Translations under genes and position numbers: made by a program
The notes under the pieces: model-generated
The model's input: the letters and a program-made list of their open reading frames with translations, nothing else
What the model was told of the DNA's origin: nothing
Database searches by the model: none
Part shown: positions 1 through 6,502 of the stretch, in pieces
Layout of the letters: each line of letters opens with the position of its first letter
Position numbering within the stretch: position 1 is the first letter of the stretch
NCBI GenBank assembly: GCA_964630265.1
Contig: CAZVRW010000061.1
Location: forward strand, 1 to 20,408
Direction: 5' to 3'
Length of the DNA stretch: 20,408 nt
DNA from: CAZBWP01 sp964630265
GTDB taxonomy: Bacteria > Pseudomonadota > Alphaproteobacteria > Rhodospirillales > Defluviicoccaceae

Positions 1-5
1 AATAG

Positions 6-18
6 ATTGTTCAACAAT
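6..18. repeat. Short inverted repeat ATTGTT-C-AACAAT
   Basis: The six-base arms are perfect around a single central C, an operator-like shape at the edge of the window. It lies about 270 bp upstream of the sigma-54 promoter candidate. It could belong to a gene outside the window or be chance, and no regulator can be named. Confidence 0.25.
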
Positions 19-98
19 GCCACGGTCTCCCGGTCTCCCTCCCCAAGCGGGTGAGTCGCGAGATTTTACACCTTCGGCTGTGGCCAAGGATGTTTGAA

Positions 99-111
99 AA
101 TCAAGGGCTTG
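99..111 (+). promoter_or_regulatory. IHF-like binding site, full consensus match
   Basis: AATCAAGGGCTTG matches the integration host factor consensus WATCAANNNNTTR at every specified position. It lies in an AT-rich stretch about 180 bp upstream of the -24 element of the sigma-54 promoter candidate. IHF commonly bends DNA between activator and sigma-54 promoters, so the location is sensible, but this copy is rather far upstream. Sequence match only. Confidence 0.45.
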
Positions 112-166
112 TACCGCCTGTGGTGGGCGCCGCGCGACAAGGGATCGTAAAAGTTGTAAAAAAATT

Positions 167-181
167 TGACACAATCTGTCA
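167..181 (+). promoter_or_regulatory. Inverted repeat TGACA-N5-TGTCA, possible activator site
   Basis: Perfect five-base arms separated by five bases, next to an A-rich run (158-164). The centre is about 116 bp upstream of the -24 GG of the sigma-54 promoter candidate, a normal distance for an enhancer-binding-protein site. A PrsR-type regulator is one inferred candidate because the target gene encodes an exosortase substrate. No such regulator is in the window, and no PrsR motif is known to me that would confirm it. Confidence 0.35.
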
Positions 182-228
182 GGTTGTTGGAAGGTTTGCC
201 ACCTCGCGCCACGTCCCGGCGTCCGCCG

Positions 229-239
229 TCAAAAAATTA
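229..239 (+). promoter_or_regulatory. Second IHF-like site, core match
   Basis: TCAA-AAAA-TTA matches the TCAANNNNTTR core of the IHF consensus, but the two bases before it do not fit. It lies between the inverted repeat centred at 174 and the promoter at 290-303, which is the usual place for IHF in a sigma-54 promoter. Confidence 0.35.
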
Positions 240-287
240 TGAAGCATTAACAAGGCTATACAGCCACCCTGCCGGGTAACCCCCCTC

Positions 288-305
288 TTGGCGCACGTAT
301 TGCTT
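288..305 (+). promoter_or_regulatory. Sigma-54 (RpoN) promoter candidate
   Basis: TTGGCGCACGTATTGCTT carries the invariant GG (290-291) and GC (302-303) separated by exactly ten bases. The flanks agree well with the TGGCAC-N5-TTGCW consensus. Transcription would start near 315, leaving a leader of about 70 nt before the ATG at 387. Sigma-54 control of PEP-CTERM-type exosortase substrates is known in other bacteria, in association with PrsK/PrsR, which makes the placement biologically sensible. This is a sequence prediction. Confidence 0.65.
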
Positions 306-386
306 GTATAAGTTGTATCCGGTTGACCGTCGCGGGCGGCAACGGACGGCAATCTCGCCACAGGCAATCAATCCAGGAGGTCAGTC

Positions 387-1115
387 ATGAAGTGGACAGC
401 GCTTTTCGGGACCGCGACGGCCGCGGTTCTGGTCTTTGCATCGCCGGCCGACGCGGCCCTCATCAAGAACGCCGTATCGATCGTCATCGACGGCTCGGGC
501 AGCATTTCGTCGGCCAACTTTGGCGTCCAGCGGGATGCCTATGCGACCTTGTTCAACGACCCGAGCATTCTGCCGGCGGATGGCAGCGTCGTCGTCAACG
601 TCGTTCAGTTCTCGACGAACGCACAGCTTGAACAGACGGCGATCCGGATCAACGATGAGACCGATCGGGCGACCCTGGTCGCTGCCGTCAACGGCATGAA
701 CCAGTTGGATGACTTCACGGCCATTGGCGACGGCATCAACCTCGGTGTCACGAACATGGATGCCTTCCTCGCCACCGTTGATGCCACGGAGTTCGATCTC
801 GACTTCGGCAAGTTGGTGGACGTCTCCACGGACGGCGGCAACAACCGGGGTTCCGATCCGGGAACGGAAAGCGAGAATGCCGTCAACAACCTCGGCTACG
901 AGGCCATCAACTGCCTGGGTATCGGTAATGGCGCCGACTGCAGCTTCAACGACGGCTTTGGCGATGACTTCCCCGCCACCTCGTTCGCCGAGCTGGAAGC
1001 GGTGCTGGAAGTGAAGCTGCGCCGCGAGTTCGACACGGTTCCGGTTCCGGCCAGTGTTCTGCTGCTCGGCGTCGGCCTGCTCGGCCTCGGCGTCGCCACG
1101 CGCCGCCAAGCGTAA
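387..1115 (+). CDS. Exported vWA (DUF1194-like) protein with VPxPA-CTERM sorting tail
   Basis: A secreted von Willebrand A protein of 242 residues. It has a signal peptide with probable cleavage after ADA (residue 23). The MIDAS metal site begins at D35-G-S37-G-S39, a TAIGDGI segment supplies the threonine loop, and VDVSTDGGNN resembles the DUF1194 signature. The C-terminus is a sorting signal: VPVPA, a hydrophobic Leu/Gly/Val helix, then an RR cluster. This is the PEP-CTERM/VPLPA-CTERM layout, recognised by an exosortase that would remove the tail after insertion in the inner membrane. No exosortase is in the window. The start is fixed by AGGAGG at 375-380 before ATG 387. Its role is unknown; metal-dependent adhesion or matrix binding would be typical of vWA domains (inference). 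It stands alone, with a sigma-54-like promoter upstream and a hairpin terminator downstream. Confidence 0.85.
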   Translation: MKWTALFGTATAAVLVFASPADAALIKNAVSIVIDGSGSISSANFGVQRDAYATLFNDPSILPADGSVVVNVVQFSTNAQLEQTAIRINDETDRATLVAAVNGMNQLDDFTAIGDGINLGVTNMDAFLATVDATEFDLDFGKLVDVSTDGGNNRGSDPGTESENAVNNLGYEAINCLGIGNGADCSFNDGFGDDFPATSFAELEAVLEVKLRREFDTVPVPASVLLLGVGLLGLGVATRRQA

Positions 1116-1118
1116 CCC

Positions 1119-1180
1119 TTTCCCCGGCCCTTTTTCGGGCCCGAAGGGCGGGGCCCGGCGGCTCCTTCTGGGGCCGCCGG
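1119..1180. terminator. Hairpin pair, probable two-way terminator
   Basis: Two stem-loops lie between convergent genes. The first is GGCCC-TTTTTC-GGGCC (1126-1141). The second has an 11-bp stem with one G-U pair, arms 1155-1165 and 1170-1180, loop TTCT. Neither has a long T run after it, so termination efficiency is uncertain, but the position between the vWA gene and the stop of the phosphoribosyltransferase fits a shared terminator. Confidence 0.55.
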
Positions 1181-1185
1181 TGGCC

Positions 1186-2397
1186 TCAGCGGGGCTCCCG
1201 CCGCTGCAGCAGGAACTCGCGGCCGAGCTTGATTTGCGGCTTGCCGTCGTAAGCGACGATGTCGGCCGTCGCATACGTTTCCTTCCAGACGCCGGGCAGG
1301 AACGAGCCGGTGCCGATGGCATCGATCGGCGCGCCGACGTCGGCCATCACCTTGCACTTGGTCACATCGAAGCCCGACGAGGCGACGATCTTCACCTTGT
1401 CGAAGCCGGCTTGGTCGAGCTTTTCGCGAACGTGATAGATCGCCGCCGCGGAGACGCCCGTGCCCGTGAGATAGCGGAGTTCGACATCATTGCGATAGCG
1501 CCGCACCGCCGTGGGGGCGTGGCGTTCCAGCACCGCGTAGGACTGCTGCGGATCCAGCCCCTCGACATAGCGGCCGCCGTGGGTGTCGAGCCGGACGCCG
1601 ATGCGGCCCGCCGCCGCCAGCTCCGGAAACCGCCGGCACACCTCAAGGGAGTCCGTGACCTCGCGCCCGTAATAGTCGACCAGCACCGTGAGATCGTCCT
1701 CGGGATGCACCTCGTGGAACATCTCGGCGGCGCGCACCGTCGAGCCGGCGTAGCCGATCAGCGCATGCGGCATGGTGCCGAGGCCGCGTTCCCGACCGAA
1801 GTAGTGGGCCGTCGCGTCGGTGGCGTTGCCGACGAAGCCGATGGCGCCACCCTCCCGCTGCGCCGCCGCCGAGCCAACGGCGGCCGCATAGGCCATCAGC
1901 TCGGCCATCTCCGTGCCGGCGCAGTGCCGCGCGTCGAACGCCAAGAACGCCACCCGCGGCAGGTCCCGGCACATGGTGTAGGCGTTGTAGGCGGCGACGC
2001 ACCCGGCGCCCAGCTTCTGCAGATAGAGCGTTTCCAGGTCGACCAGTTCGTGGAACGAGCCGGTGAGGTAGATCAACGGCTCGCCGGCACCGACCCAATC
2101 TCCTTCCTGGTAGTTGAGCTCGATCTGGAACGCCGTGCCGCGCGCCGCCGCGATCGCCGTGAGCCAGTCGACGGCGAGCCTCGGCGTGAAGATCACCGGG
2201 CGGCGCATGAACACCGCATAGGTGACGGTGACGTCGCCGAAGTGGGCAATGGTGTCGCGGGTCTTGACGAAGTATCGGTCGGTCCAGTCGGCGATGGCGT
2301 CCGCTGCCGGGTACGGCGATGCTGGCAGCGGCGCGGGCGCCGCCGCCGCCGGATCCGGCTCAGACGATCGCGGTGTGGCGCCGGCGGTCGCGGTCAC
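1186..2397 (-). CDS. pncB: Nicotinate phosphoribosyltransferase
   Basis: Joins nicotinate to PRPP with ATP hydrolysis to give nicotinate mononucleotide (Preiss-Handler NAD salvage, cytosol). Family features are the N-terminal WTDRYFVKTRD segment, EGDWVGAGEPLIYLTG, the conserved RLDTHGG loop, and the C-terminal barrel segment ASSGFDVTKC followed by GAPIDAIGTGSFLP. The 403 residues fit the shorter bacterial form. The start shown is a GTG whose first 24 or so residues are Ala/Pro-rich and overlap the end of the DAHP synthase gene by 38 bp. The conserved part only begins near residue 25, so a shorter protein cannot be excluded. Being downstream of and overlapping the DAHP synthase suggests co-transcription and translational coupling. 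The product is clear; the start is less sure. Confidence 0.88.
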   Translation of the reverse strand: MTATAGATPRSSEPDPAAAAPAPLPASPYPAADAIADWTDRYFVKTRDTIAHFGDVTVTYAVFMRRPVIFTPRLAVDWLTAIAAARGTAFQIELNYQEGDWVGAGEPLIYLTGSFHELVDLETLYLQKLGAGCVAAYNAYTMCRDLPRVAFLAFDARHCAGTEMAELMAYAAAVGSAAAQREGGAIGFVGNATDATAHYFGRERGLGTMPHALIGYAGSTVRAAEMFHEVHPEDDLTVLVDYYGREVTDSLEVCRRFPELAAAGRIGVRLDTHGGRYVEGLDPQQSYAVLERHAPTAVRRYRNDVELRYLTGTGVSAAAIYHVREKLDQAGFDKVKIVASSGFDVTKCKVMADVGAPIDAIGTGSFLPGVWKETYATADIVAYDGKPQIKLGREFLLQRREPR

Positions 2398-3772
2398 GAA
2401 CGCGTCCTTCCTTCAGCATGTTCGCGAGCAGAAACGCCAGCTCCAGGGCTTGACTGGCGTTGAGCCGCGGATCGCAGTGGGTGTGATAGCGATCGCTCAG
2501 ATGGGCCTCGGTGATATCCTGCGCGCCGCCGACGCACTCGGTCACCTCCTGGCCGGTCATCTCGAAATGCACGCCGCCGGCGTACGTTCCCTCCTGACGG
2601 TGGACCTCGAAGAACGCCATGACCTCGGCCAGGATGCGGTCGAAGTGCCGCGTCTTCAGGCCGTTGGCGCTCTTCACCGTGTTGGCGTGCATGGGATCGG
2701 AGACCCAGACAACGTGCCGGCTTTCGCGCTCGATGGCGCGGATCAGACCCGGCAGCACGTCGCGGATCCGATCCGGCCCCATGCGGACGATCAGCGTCAG
2801 CCGGCCGGGCACGTTGAGGGGATTCAGGCGGTCGACCAAGCGCAACAGGTCGTCGGCGGTGATCGAGGGGCCGATCTTGATGCCCAACGGATTCTCGACG
2901 CCGCGCAGGAACTCGACGTGAGCGCCCTGGGGATCGCGGGTGCGCTCGCCGATCCACAGAAAATGCGCCGAAGTATCGTACCAGTCGCCGGTGGTGCTAT
3001 CGACGCGCGTCATCGCCTGCTCGTAGGGCAGCAGCAGTGCTTCATGCGCCGTGAACACGTCGGTCTCGCGGATCTGCGGGGCGTTATCCGAATTCAGGCC
3101 GCAGGCCGCCATAAAGGCCAGCGACTCGTCGATCCGGTCGGCGAGGTCGGCATACCGGTGACCCTGAGGGCTGTCGGCGACGAAGCCGAGGTTCCACATG
3201 TGCACTTGGTTCAGGTCGGCATAGCCGCCCTGGGCGAAGGCGCGCATCAGGTTGAGCGTCGCCGCCGACTGATTGTAGCAGCGGATCATCCGCTGCGGGT
3301 CGGGGATGCGCGCCTCGGGCGTGAACTCCATACCGTTGACCATGTCGCCGCGATAGCTCGGCAACTCGACGCCATCGATCGTCTCGGTGTCGGCGGAGCG
3401 CGGCTTGGCGAACTGGCCGGCAAGGCGCCCGGTCTTCACCACCGGCACGGCGGCCCCGTAGGTCAGCACCACGGCCATCTGCAGCAGCACGCGGAAGGTG
3501 TCGCGGATGGTGTTGGGGTGGAACTCGGCGAAGCTTTCGGCGCAGTCGCCGCCCTGCAGCAGGAAGGCGCGCCCCTCGGCGACCCGGGCCAGCGACTCGC
3601 GCAGCCGCCGGGCCTCGCCGGCGAAAACCAGCGGCGGGAAGGTTTTCAGCTCCGCCTCGACCGCCGCCAGGGCGGTGGCGTCGGGATAGCTCGGCATCTG
3701 CACGGCCGGGCGATCGCGCCACGACACGGGGCTCCAAGGGTCTGGCAACAGAATGGGTTTGGCGTCGGTCAT
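2360..3772 (-). CDS. Class II 3-deoxy-7-phosphoheptulonate (DAHP) synthase
   Basis: Condenses phosphoenolpyruvate with erythrose 4-phosphate, the first step of the shikimate pathway. This is the plant-type (class II) enzyme of 470 residues, full length. Visible landmarks are LQGGDCAESF with the metal-binding Cys near residue 77, KPRSADTE, RGDMVNG, a GDWYDTSAHFLWIGERTR segment, ENPLGIKIGPS, WVSDPMHANT, HFEMTGQEVTECVGG and the C-terminal CDPRLNASQALELAF. ATG at 3772 is preferred over the GTG one codon earlier, because GAAGGA sits about 8 bases ahead of it. It heads a two-gene unit with the nicotinate phosphoribosyltransferase. A promoter candidate lies at 3811-3839. No regulatory domain for aromatic amino acids can be judged by eye. 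Confidence 0.95.
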   Translation of the reverse strand: MTDAKPILLPDPWSPVSWRDRPAVQMPSYPDATALAAVEAELKTFPPLVFAGEARRLRESLARVAEGRAFLLQGGDCAESFAEFHPNTIRDTFRVLLQMAVVLTYGAAVPVVKTGRLAGQFAKPRSADTETIDGVELPSYRGDMVNGMEFTPEARIPDPQRMIRCYNQSAATLNLMRAFAQGGYADLNQVHMWNLGFVADSPQGHRYADLADRIDESLAFMAACGLNSDNAPQIRETDVFTAHEALLLPYEQAMTRVDSTTGDWYDTSAHFLWIGERTRDPQGAHVEFLRGVENPLGIKIGPSITADDLLRLVDRLNPLNVPGRLTLIVRMGPDRIRDVLPGLIRAIERESRHVVWVSDPMHANTVKSANGLKTRHFDRILAEVMAFFEVHRQEGTYAGGVHFEMTGQEVTECVGGAQDITEAHLSDRYHTHCDPRLNASQALELAFLLANMLKEGRVRDRDRRRHTAIV

Positions 3773-3810
3773 CACGTCCTTCGTCGTGCGGCGGCGAATG
3801 AAAGCGACAG

Positions 3811-3839
3811 CCTATACGCTTCCCGCAACCGCTTTTCAA
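3811..3839 (-). promoter_or_regulatory. Sigma-70-type promoter candidate for the DAHP synthase
   Basis: On the minus strand TTGAAA (3839-3834) and TATAGG (3816-3811) are separated by 17 bases. Transcription would start near 3804, about 30 nt ahead of the ATG at 3772. It lies in the 154-bp gap between divergent genes. Consensus match only. Confidence 0.5.
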
Positions 3840-3926
3840 CCGCGCGCCGCGGGCGCAAGGTGTCAAGCGCCGGCGCGCCTCGACCGGCACCGGCCCGGCC
3901 CGCTCCAATCCCGGAGGTGTTCACCG

Positions 3927-4397
3927 ATGCTCAGGTCTCTCCGCCTCCGCCTCCCGCCGCTTTGGCTCGCCGTGTGCTGGGCACTCGTCGCCTGCAAAGA
4001 CGAGCCGCCCGGCGTGGCGATCACGGGCGGCGGCTTCATCTTCAACTATCGCCTCGCCGAGGCCCACTACGGCATCGTCGCCAAGGTGTCGGGGGCGGTG
4101 CCGGCCGGCGCCGTGCTCGAGGCGACGTTTGACGACCCGGGCGGCGGCTCGCCCGTCGTCCTCCGCCACGCCGTCGAAGCGGCGCGTCGGGCCTACAAGT
4201 TAGAGACGCCGCCGCTCGTTGGCATCCGCGCCGAACACCCGTACCGCGTCACCCTGCGGCTCGTCGGCCCGGAGGGCGGAACCCTGGCCGAGGCGGCGCG
4301 GGAATTCAGCTCCCGCCTCGCCCAGGAGGTCTTGCCGGAGCGGCCGCTCACCGCCGGTCCCGGCTATCATGCGCCGCCGCCGGCCGAGCCCCGCTGA
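3927..4397 (+). CDS. Small lipoprotein of unknown function
   Basis: A predicted lipoprotein of 156 residues. A basic start, a hydrophobic stretch and the lipobox L-V-A-C put the acylated Cys at residue 23. The mature part begins K-D and has a single compact domain. It opens with GGGFIFNYR and alternates short hydrophobic and charged segments, suggesting a beta-rich fold, and ends in a Pro-rich tail. I do not recognise the family. The start is supported by GGAGGT at 3913-3918, 8 bases before ATG 3927; the longer open frame upstream lacks such a site. It is the first of three same-strand genes, 27 bp before the LysE-type gene, so co-transcription is likely. The sorting residue after Cys is Lys, not Asp, so outer-membrane targeting is possible (inference). 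Confidence 0.75.
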   Translation: MLRSLRLRLPPLWLAVCWALVACKDEPPGVAITGGGFIFNYRLAEAHYGIVAKVSGAVPAGAVLEATFDDPGGGSPVVLRHAVEAARRAYKLETPPLVGIRAEHPYRVTLRLVGPEGGTLAEAAREFSSRLAQEVLPERPLTAGPGYHAPPPAEPR

Positions 4398-4424
4398 TCA
4401 CGGCCTCCGTTCACCGCCGGCCCC

Positions 4425-5054
4425 ATGCCCGTCGCTCCCGCCACACTCGCTGCGTTCGCCCTGACCGCGCTCGCCATCGTCGTCTCGCCGGGGCCGGACA
4501 CCATGCTGATCGTCCGCTATGGTCTGACGGCGGGCCACCGTGCCGCGTTCGCCGCCGTCGCCGGCGTGCAACTCGGACTGGTCGTCCACACGCTGCTCGC
4601 GGTGGCCGGCATCTCGATGCTGATCGCGTCGTCGCCGACGCTGTTCCAAGGCGTGGCGCTCGCCGGTGCCGCCTACCTCGCGTGGCTCGGAATCCAGGGG
4701 CTGCGGGGCCCCGGCGCCTTCTCCGTGGACGCGGCGCCGGTGGCGGCGGCGCCGCTGCGGGCACTGCGCGACGCCATTCTTTGCAACGTCCTCAACCCGA
4801 AGGTCATCGTCCTGTTTTTTGCGCTGTTCCCGAATTTCGTGCGGCCGGAGCAGGGGAGCGTCACGGCGCAACTCCTGACGCTGTCGGTCACCCTGGTGCT
4901 GATCAACGTCGCCTGGCAGATCCCGCTGGCATGGCTGGCCAAGGAGGCGCGACGCTTTCTCCTGCGGCCGGTGACACAGCGGCTGATCTCGGCAGTGACC
5001 GGCGGCGTACTGCTTCTCTTTTCGGCGCTGATGGTGTACGAGCATGTCGGGTAG
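4425..5054 (+). CDS. LysE/RhtB-family amino-acid exporter
   Basis: An inner-membrane exporter of 209 residues, the usual size for the family. The N-terminal helix leads into the signature SPGPDTMLIVRYGLTAGHRA (residues 21-40), followed by a Gly-containing second helix (AGVQLGLVVHTLLAVAG). The later hydrophobic segments, with NVLNPKVIVLFFALFPNF around residue 120, match the family's second half. About six membrane spans are expected. Family members export basic or neutral amino acids, homoserine lactone or related small molecules; the substrate cannot be told from sequence. The ATG at 4425 lacks a strong Shine-Dalgarno, consistent with coupling to the lipoprotein gene 27 bp upstream. The stop overlaps the start of the HD-domain gene. 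Confidence 0.88.
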   Translation: MPVAPATLAAFALTALAIVVSPGPDTMLIVRYGLTAGHRAAFAAVAGVQLGLVVHTLLAVAGISMLIASSPTLFQGVALAGAAYLAWLGIQGLRGPGAFSVDAAPVAAAPLRALRDAILCNVLNPKVIVLFFALFPNFVRPEQGSVTAQLLTLSVTLVLINVAWQIPLAWLAKEARRFLLRPVTQRLISAVTGGVLLLFSALMVYEHVG

Positions 5055-5955
5055 GGGGAAGCGACCAACACCGGATACCGTGATGCTCAACTTGACCCAG
5101 ATCACCGCCGACGCGGTGGCCGATCGCCTCTCCCGGTATTATGCTTCGATGTTCGACGGCGAGGACCAGTTCTACCGCGCCAAGGCGGCGATCAGCGCCC
5201 GCTACCTCGTCGAGCAGCTCACCAACGGCGACGCGCTCTACCACAACACCTATCACACGGTGATGGTGACGATGGTCGGTCAGGAAATCTTCCGCGGCCG
5301 CTTCCTGCGCCATCGGCTATCCCCCGAGGACTGGTTTCACTATACGCTGGCATTATTGACGCACGACATCGGCTACGTGCGGGGCGCGCTCCGCGGTGAT
5401 GGCGACGGGTCCTACGTGATCGACGAGTCGGGCAACCGGGTGGTGGCGCCGCGCGGCGCGTCCGACGCCTTCCTCACGCCTTACCATGTGGATCGCGGCA
5501 AGATCTTTGCCCGCGAGCGGCTCGGCGACGCGCCGTACATCGACGAGGACCGCGTTGCCCGAGCGATCGAGCTGACTCGCTTTCCGGTGCCCGAGAACAG
5601 CGATCGCGGCAACCCCGATGCGGAGGCAGGGCTGGTGCGGGCGGCCGATCTGATCGGACAGCTCGGCGATCCCAACTACCCCCAGCGGCTGACCGCCCTC
5701 TACTATGAGTTCGTCGAGACCGGGACGGCGCAGACGCTCGGCTACGCGAGCGCGGCCGACCTCGCCGACAACTATCCCGCGTTCTTCTGGCAGATGGTTC
5801 GCCCTTACATTGGCGAGGCACTCGGCTACCTGGAACTCACCCAGGAAGGTCGGCAGTGGATCGCCATGCTACACAGCCACGTGTTCGCCATCGAGCACGA
5901 CCAGATGCACTTGGGACCGGCGCGCGAGCGACGCGACGGCAACGTGGTCTTCTGA
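5044..5955 (+). CDS. HD-domain metal-dependent phosphohydrolase, phosphodiesterase-like
   Basis: A soluble HD-superfamily hydrolase of 303 residues. Metal-site motifs in order are YHNTYH (residues 66-71), the HD pair in LLTHDIGYVRG (H107-D108), and a downstream Asp in VRAADLIGQLGD. The YHN-x2-H and THDIG pairs resemble cyclic-nucleotide phosphodiesterases more than plain HD proteins, so phosphodiester or nucleotide hydrolysis is the best guess (inference). The real substrate is unknown. The shown ATG overlaps the LysE-type gene by 11 bp. An in-frame ATG at 5083 is an alternative, because the first 13 residues look unstructured and no good Shine-Dalgarno precedes either start. Third and last gene of the lipoprotein-exporter-HD unit. 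Confidence 0.8.
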   Translation: MSGRGKRPTPDTVMLNLTQITADAVADRLSRYYASMFDGEDQFYRAKAAISARYLVEQLTNGDALYHNTYHTVMVTMVGQEIFRGRFLRHRLSPEDWFHYTLALLTHDIGYVRGALRGDGDGSYVIDESGNRVVAPRGASDAFLTPYHVDRGKIFARERLGDAPYIDEDRVARAIELTRFPVPENSDRGNPDAEAGLVRAADLIGQLGDPNYPQRLTALYYEFVETGTAQTLGYASAADLADNYPAFFWQMVRPYIGEALGYLELTQEGRQWIAMLHSHVFAIEHDQMHLGPARERRDGNVVF

Positions 5956-5965
5956 CCAGACCACG
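5943..5965. terminator. Perfect 8-bp hairpin over the stop codon of the HD gene
   Basis: The arms CGTGGTCT (5943-5950) and AGACCACG (5958-5965) pair perfectly around a 7-base loop that contains the TGA stop. It lies between convergent genes, so it may act as a terminator or mRNA 3' end in either direction. There is no T run. A weaker CGCCGG/CCGGCG stem follows at 5989-6007. Confidence 0.35.
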
Positions 5966-6030
5966 GTGACTCGCCGGTGCCGCTCGGACGCCGGCGTTCT
6001 CCCGGCGCCCGTTGACCTCCACCGCCGTTG

Positions 6031-6273
6031 TCAGTGCGGCAGCGTCTGCCAGCGACTGAAGCCGCGCGGCAGCAACTGCCTGCGTCGCGGTATCAGGCTC
6101 GACCATGCGCGCATGATGCGCTTCGTTTCTTCGGCAATCCAAGCCGCCCGGAAGACACGGCCCCGGCGGACCAAGGCGTCGATTTCGGCCGCCGACAGAT
6201 CGGAAACCGCCTCAATGTCGGCAAGCGGCCGCCCGGCCGCCGTCGTCGTGCTGTTCCGCATGTATCCGTTCAT
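6031..6273 (-). CDS. Small basic protein of unknown function
   Basis: An 80-residue protein I cannot assign. The N-terminal 15 residues are polar. The middle, from LADIEAVSDLSAAEI, reads as two short amphipathic helices ending in a cationic helix (residues about 32-57). The C-terminus is rich in Arg. No membrane segment or Cys is visible. The ATG at 6273 is chosen because AAGAGGA lies about 8 bases ahead; an open frame continues 10 codons further up without such a site. Support for reality is the good ribosome site, a candidate sigma-70 promoter at 6375-6403, and its being the only plausible gene in this gap. Alpha-proteobacteria carry many small basic proteins of this kind (DUF1127-like), but the typical DUF1127 pattern is not seen. 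Confidence 0.5.
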   Translation of the reverse strand: MNGYMRNSTTTAAGRPLADIEAVSDLSAAEIDALVRRGRVFRAAWIAEETKRIMRAWSSLIPRRRQLLPRGFSRWQTLPH

Positions 6274-6374
6274 GGTTGTATCCTCTTCGACCAAGGTGAC
6301 CACAACCTCGCGACGGACCCTCCCGACCCGTGTGATCGGAACGGCAGGTCGCCCTCCGATCCACGCTTAGCGAT

Positions 6375-6403
6375 CAGATAAGACAAAGGCGTTAACGGGA
6401 CAA
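6375..6403 (-). promoter_or_regulatory. Sigma-70-type promoter candidate for the small protein
   Basis: On the minus strand TTGTCC (6403-6398) and TATCTG (6380-6375) are 17 bases apart. Each half is a moderate match. It would give a leader of about 95 nt before ATG 6273. The TGCA-rich block at 6415-6447 abuts it upstream. Confidence 0.3.
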
Positions 6404-6414
6404 CGAATGCTACC

Positions 6415-6447
6415 GCAATGCAGCAATGCAATTGTGCATCGCAGCAA
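6415..6447. repeat. TGCA-rich repeat block, possible operator
   Basis: GCAATGCA is repeated twice head to tail (6415-6422, 6423-6430). An overlapping inverted pair ATGCA-ATTG-TGCAT (6426-6439) is followed by another GCAGCA. It lies in an AT-richer pocket 11 bases upstream of the -35 of the promoter candidate for the small protein. TGC/GCA arrays of this look are known targets of PhaR-type regulators of polyhydroxybutyrate genes; that link is only a resemblance here. Confidence 0.4.
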
Positions 6448-6502
6448 ATTTGTCACACGGCCGTGCCAGCGTCTCGGTTGCTGGTCCGATTCGCGGCGGG
6501 CC

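Noticed and set aside
2222..4132. Plus-strand open frame of 636 codons over the pncB/DAHP synthase region
   Set aside because: It runs antisense to two well-recognised genes and ends inside the lipoprotein gene; no family features.
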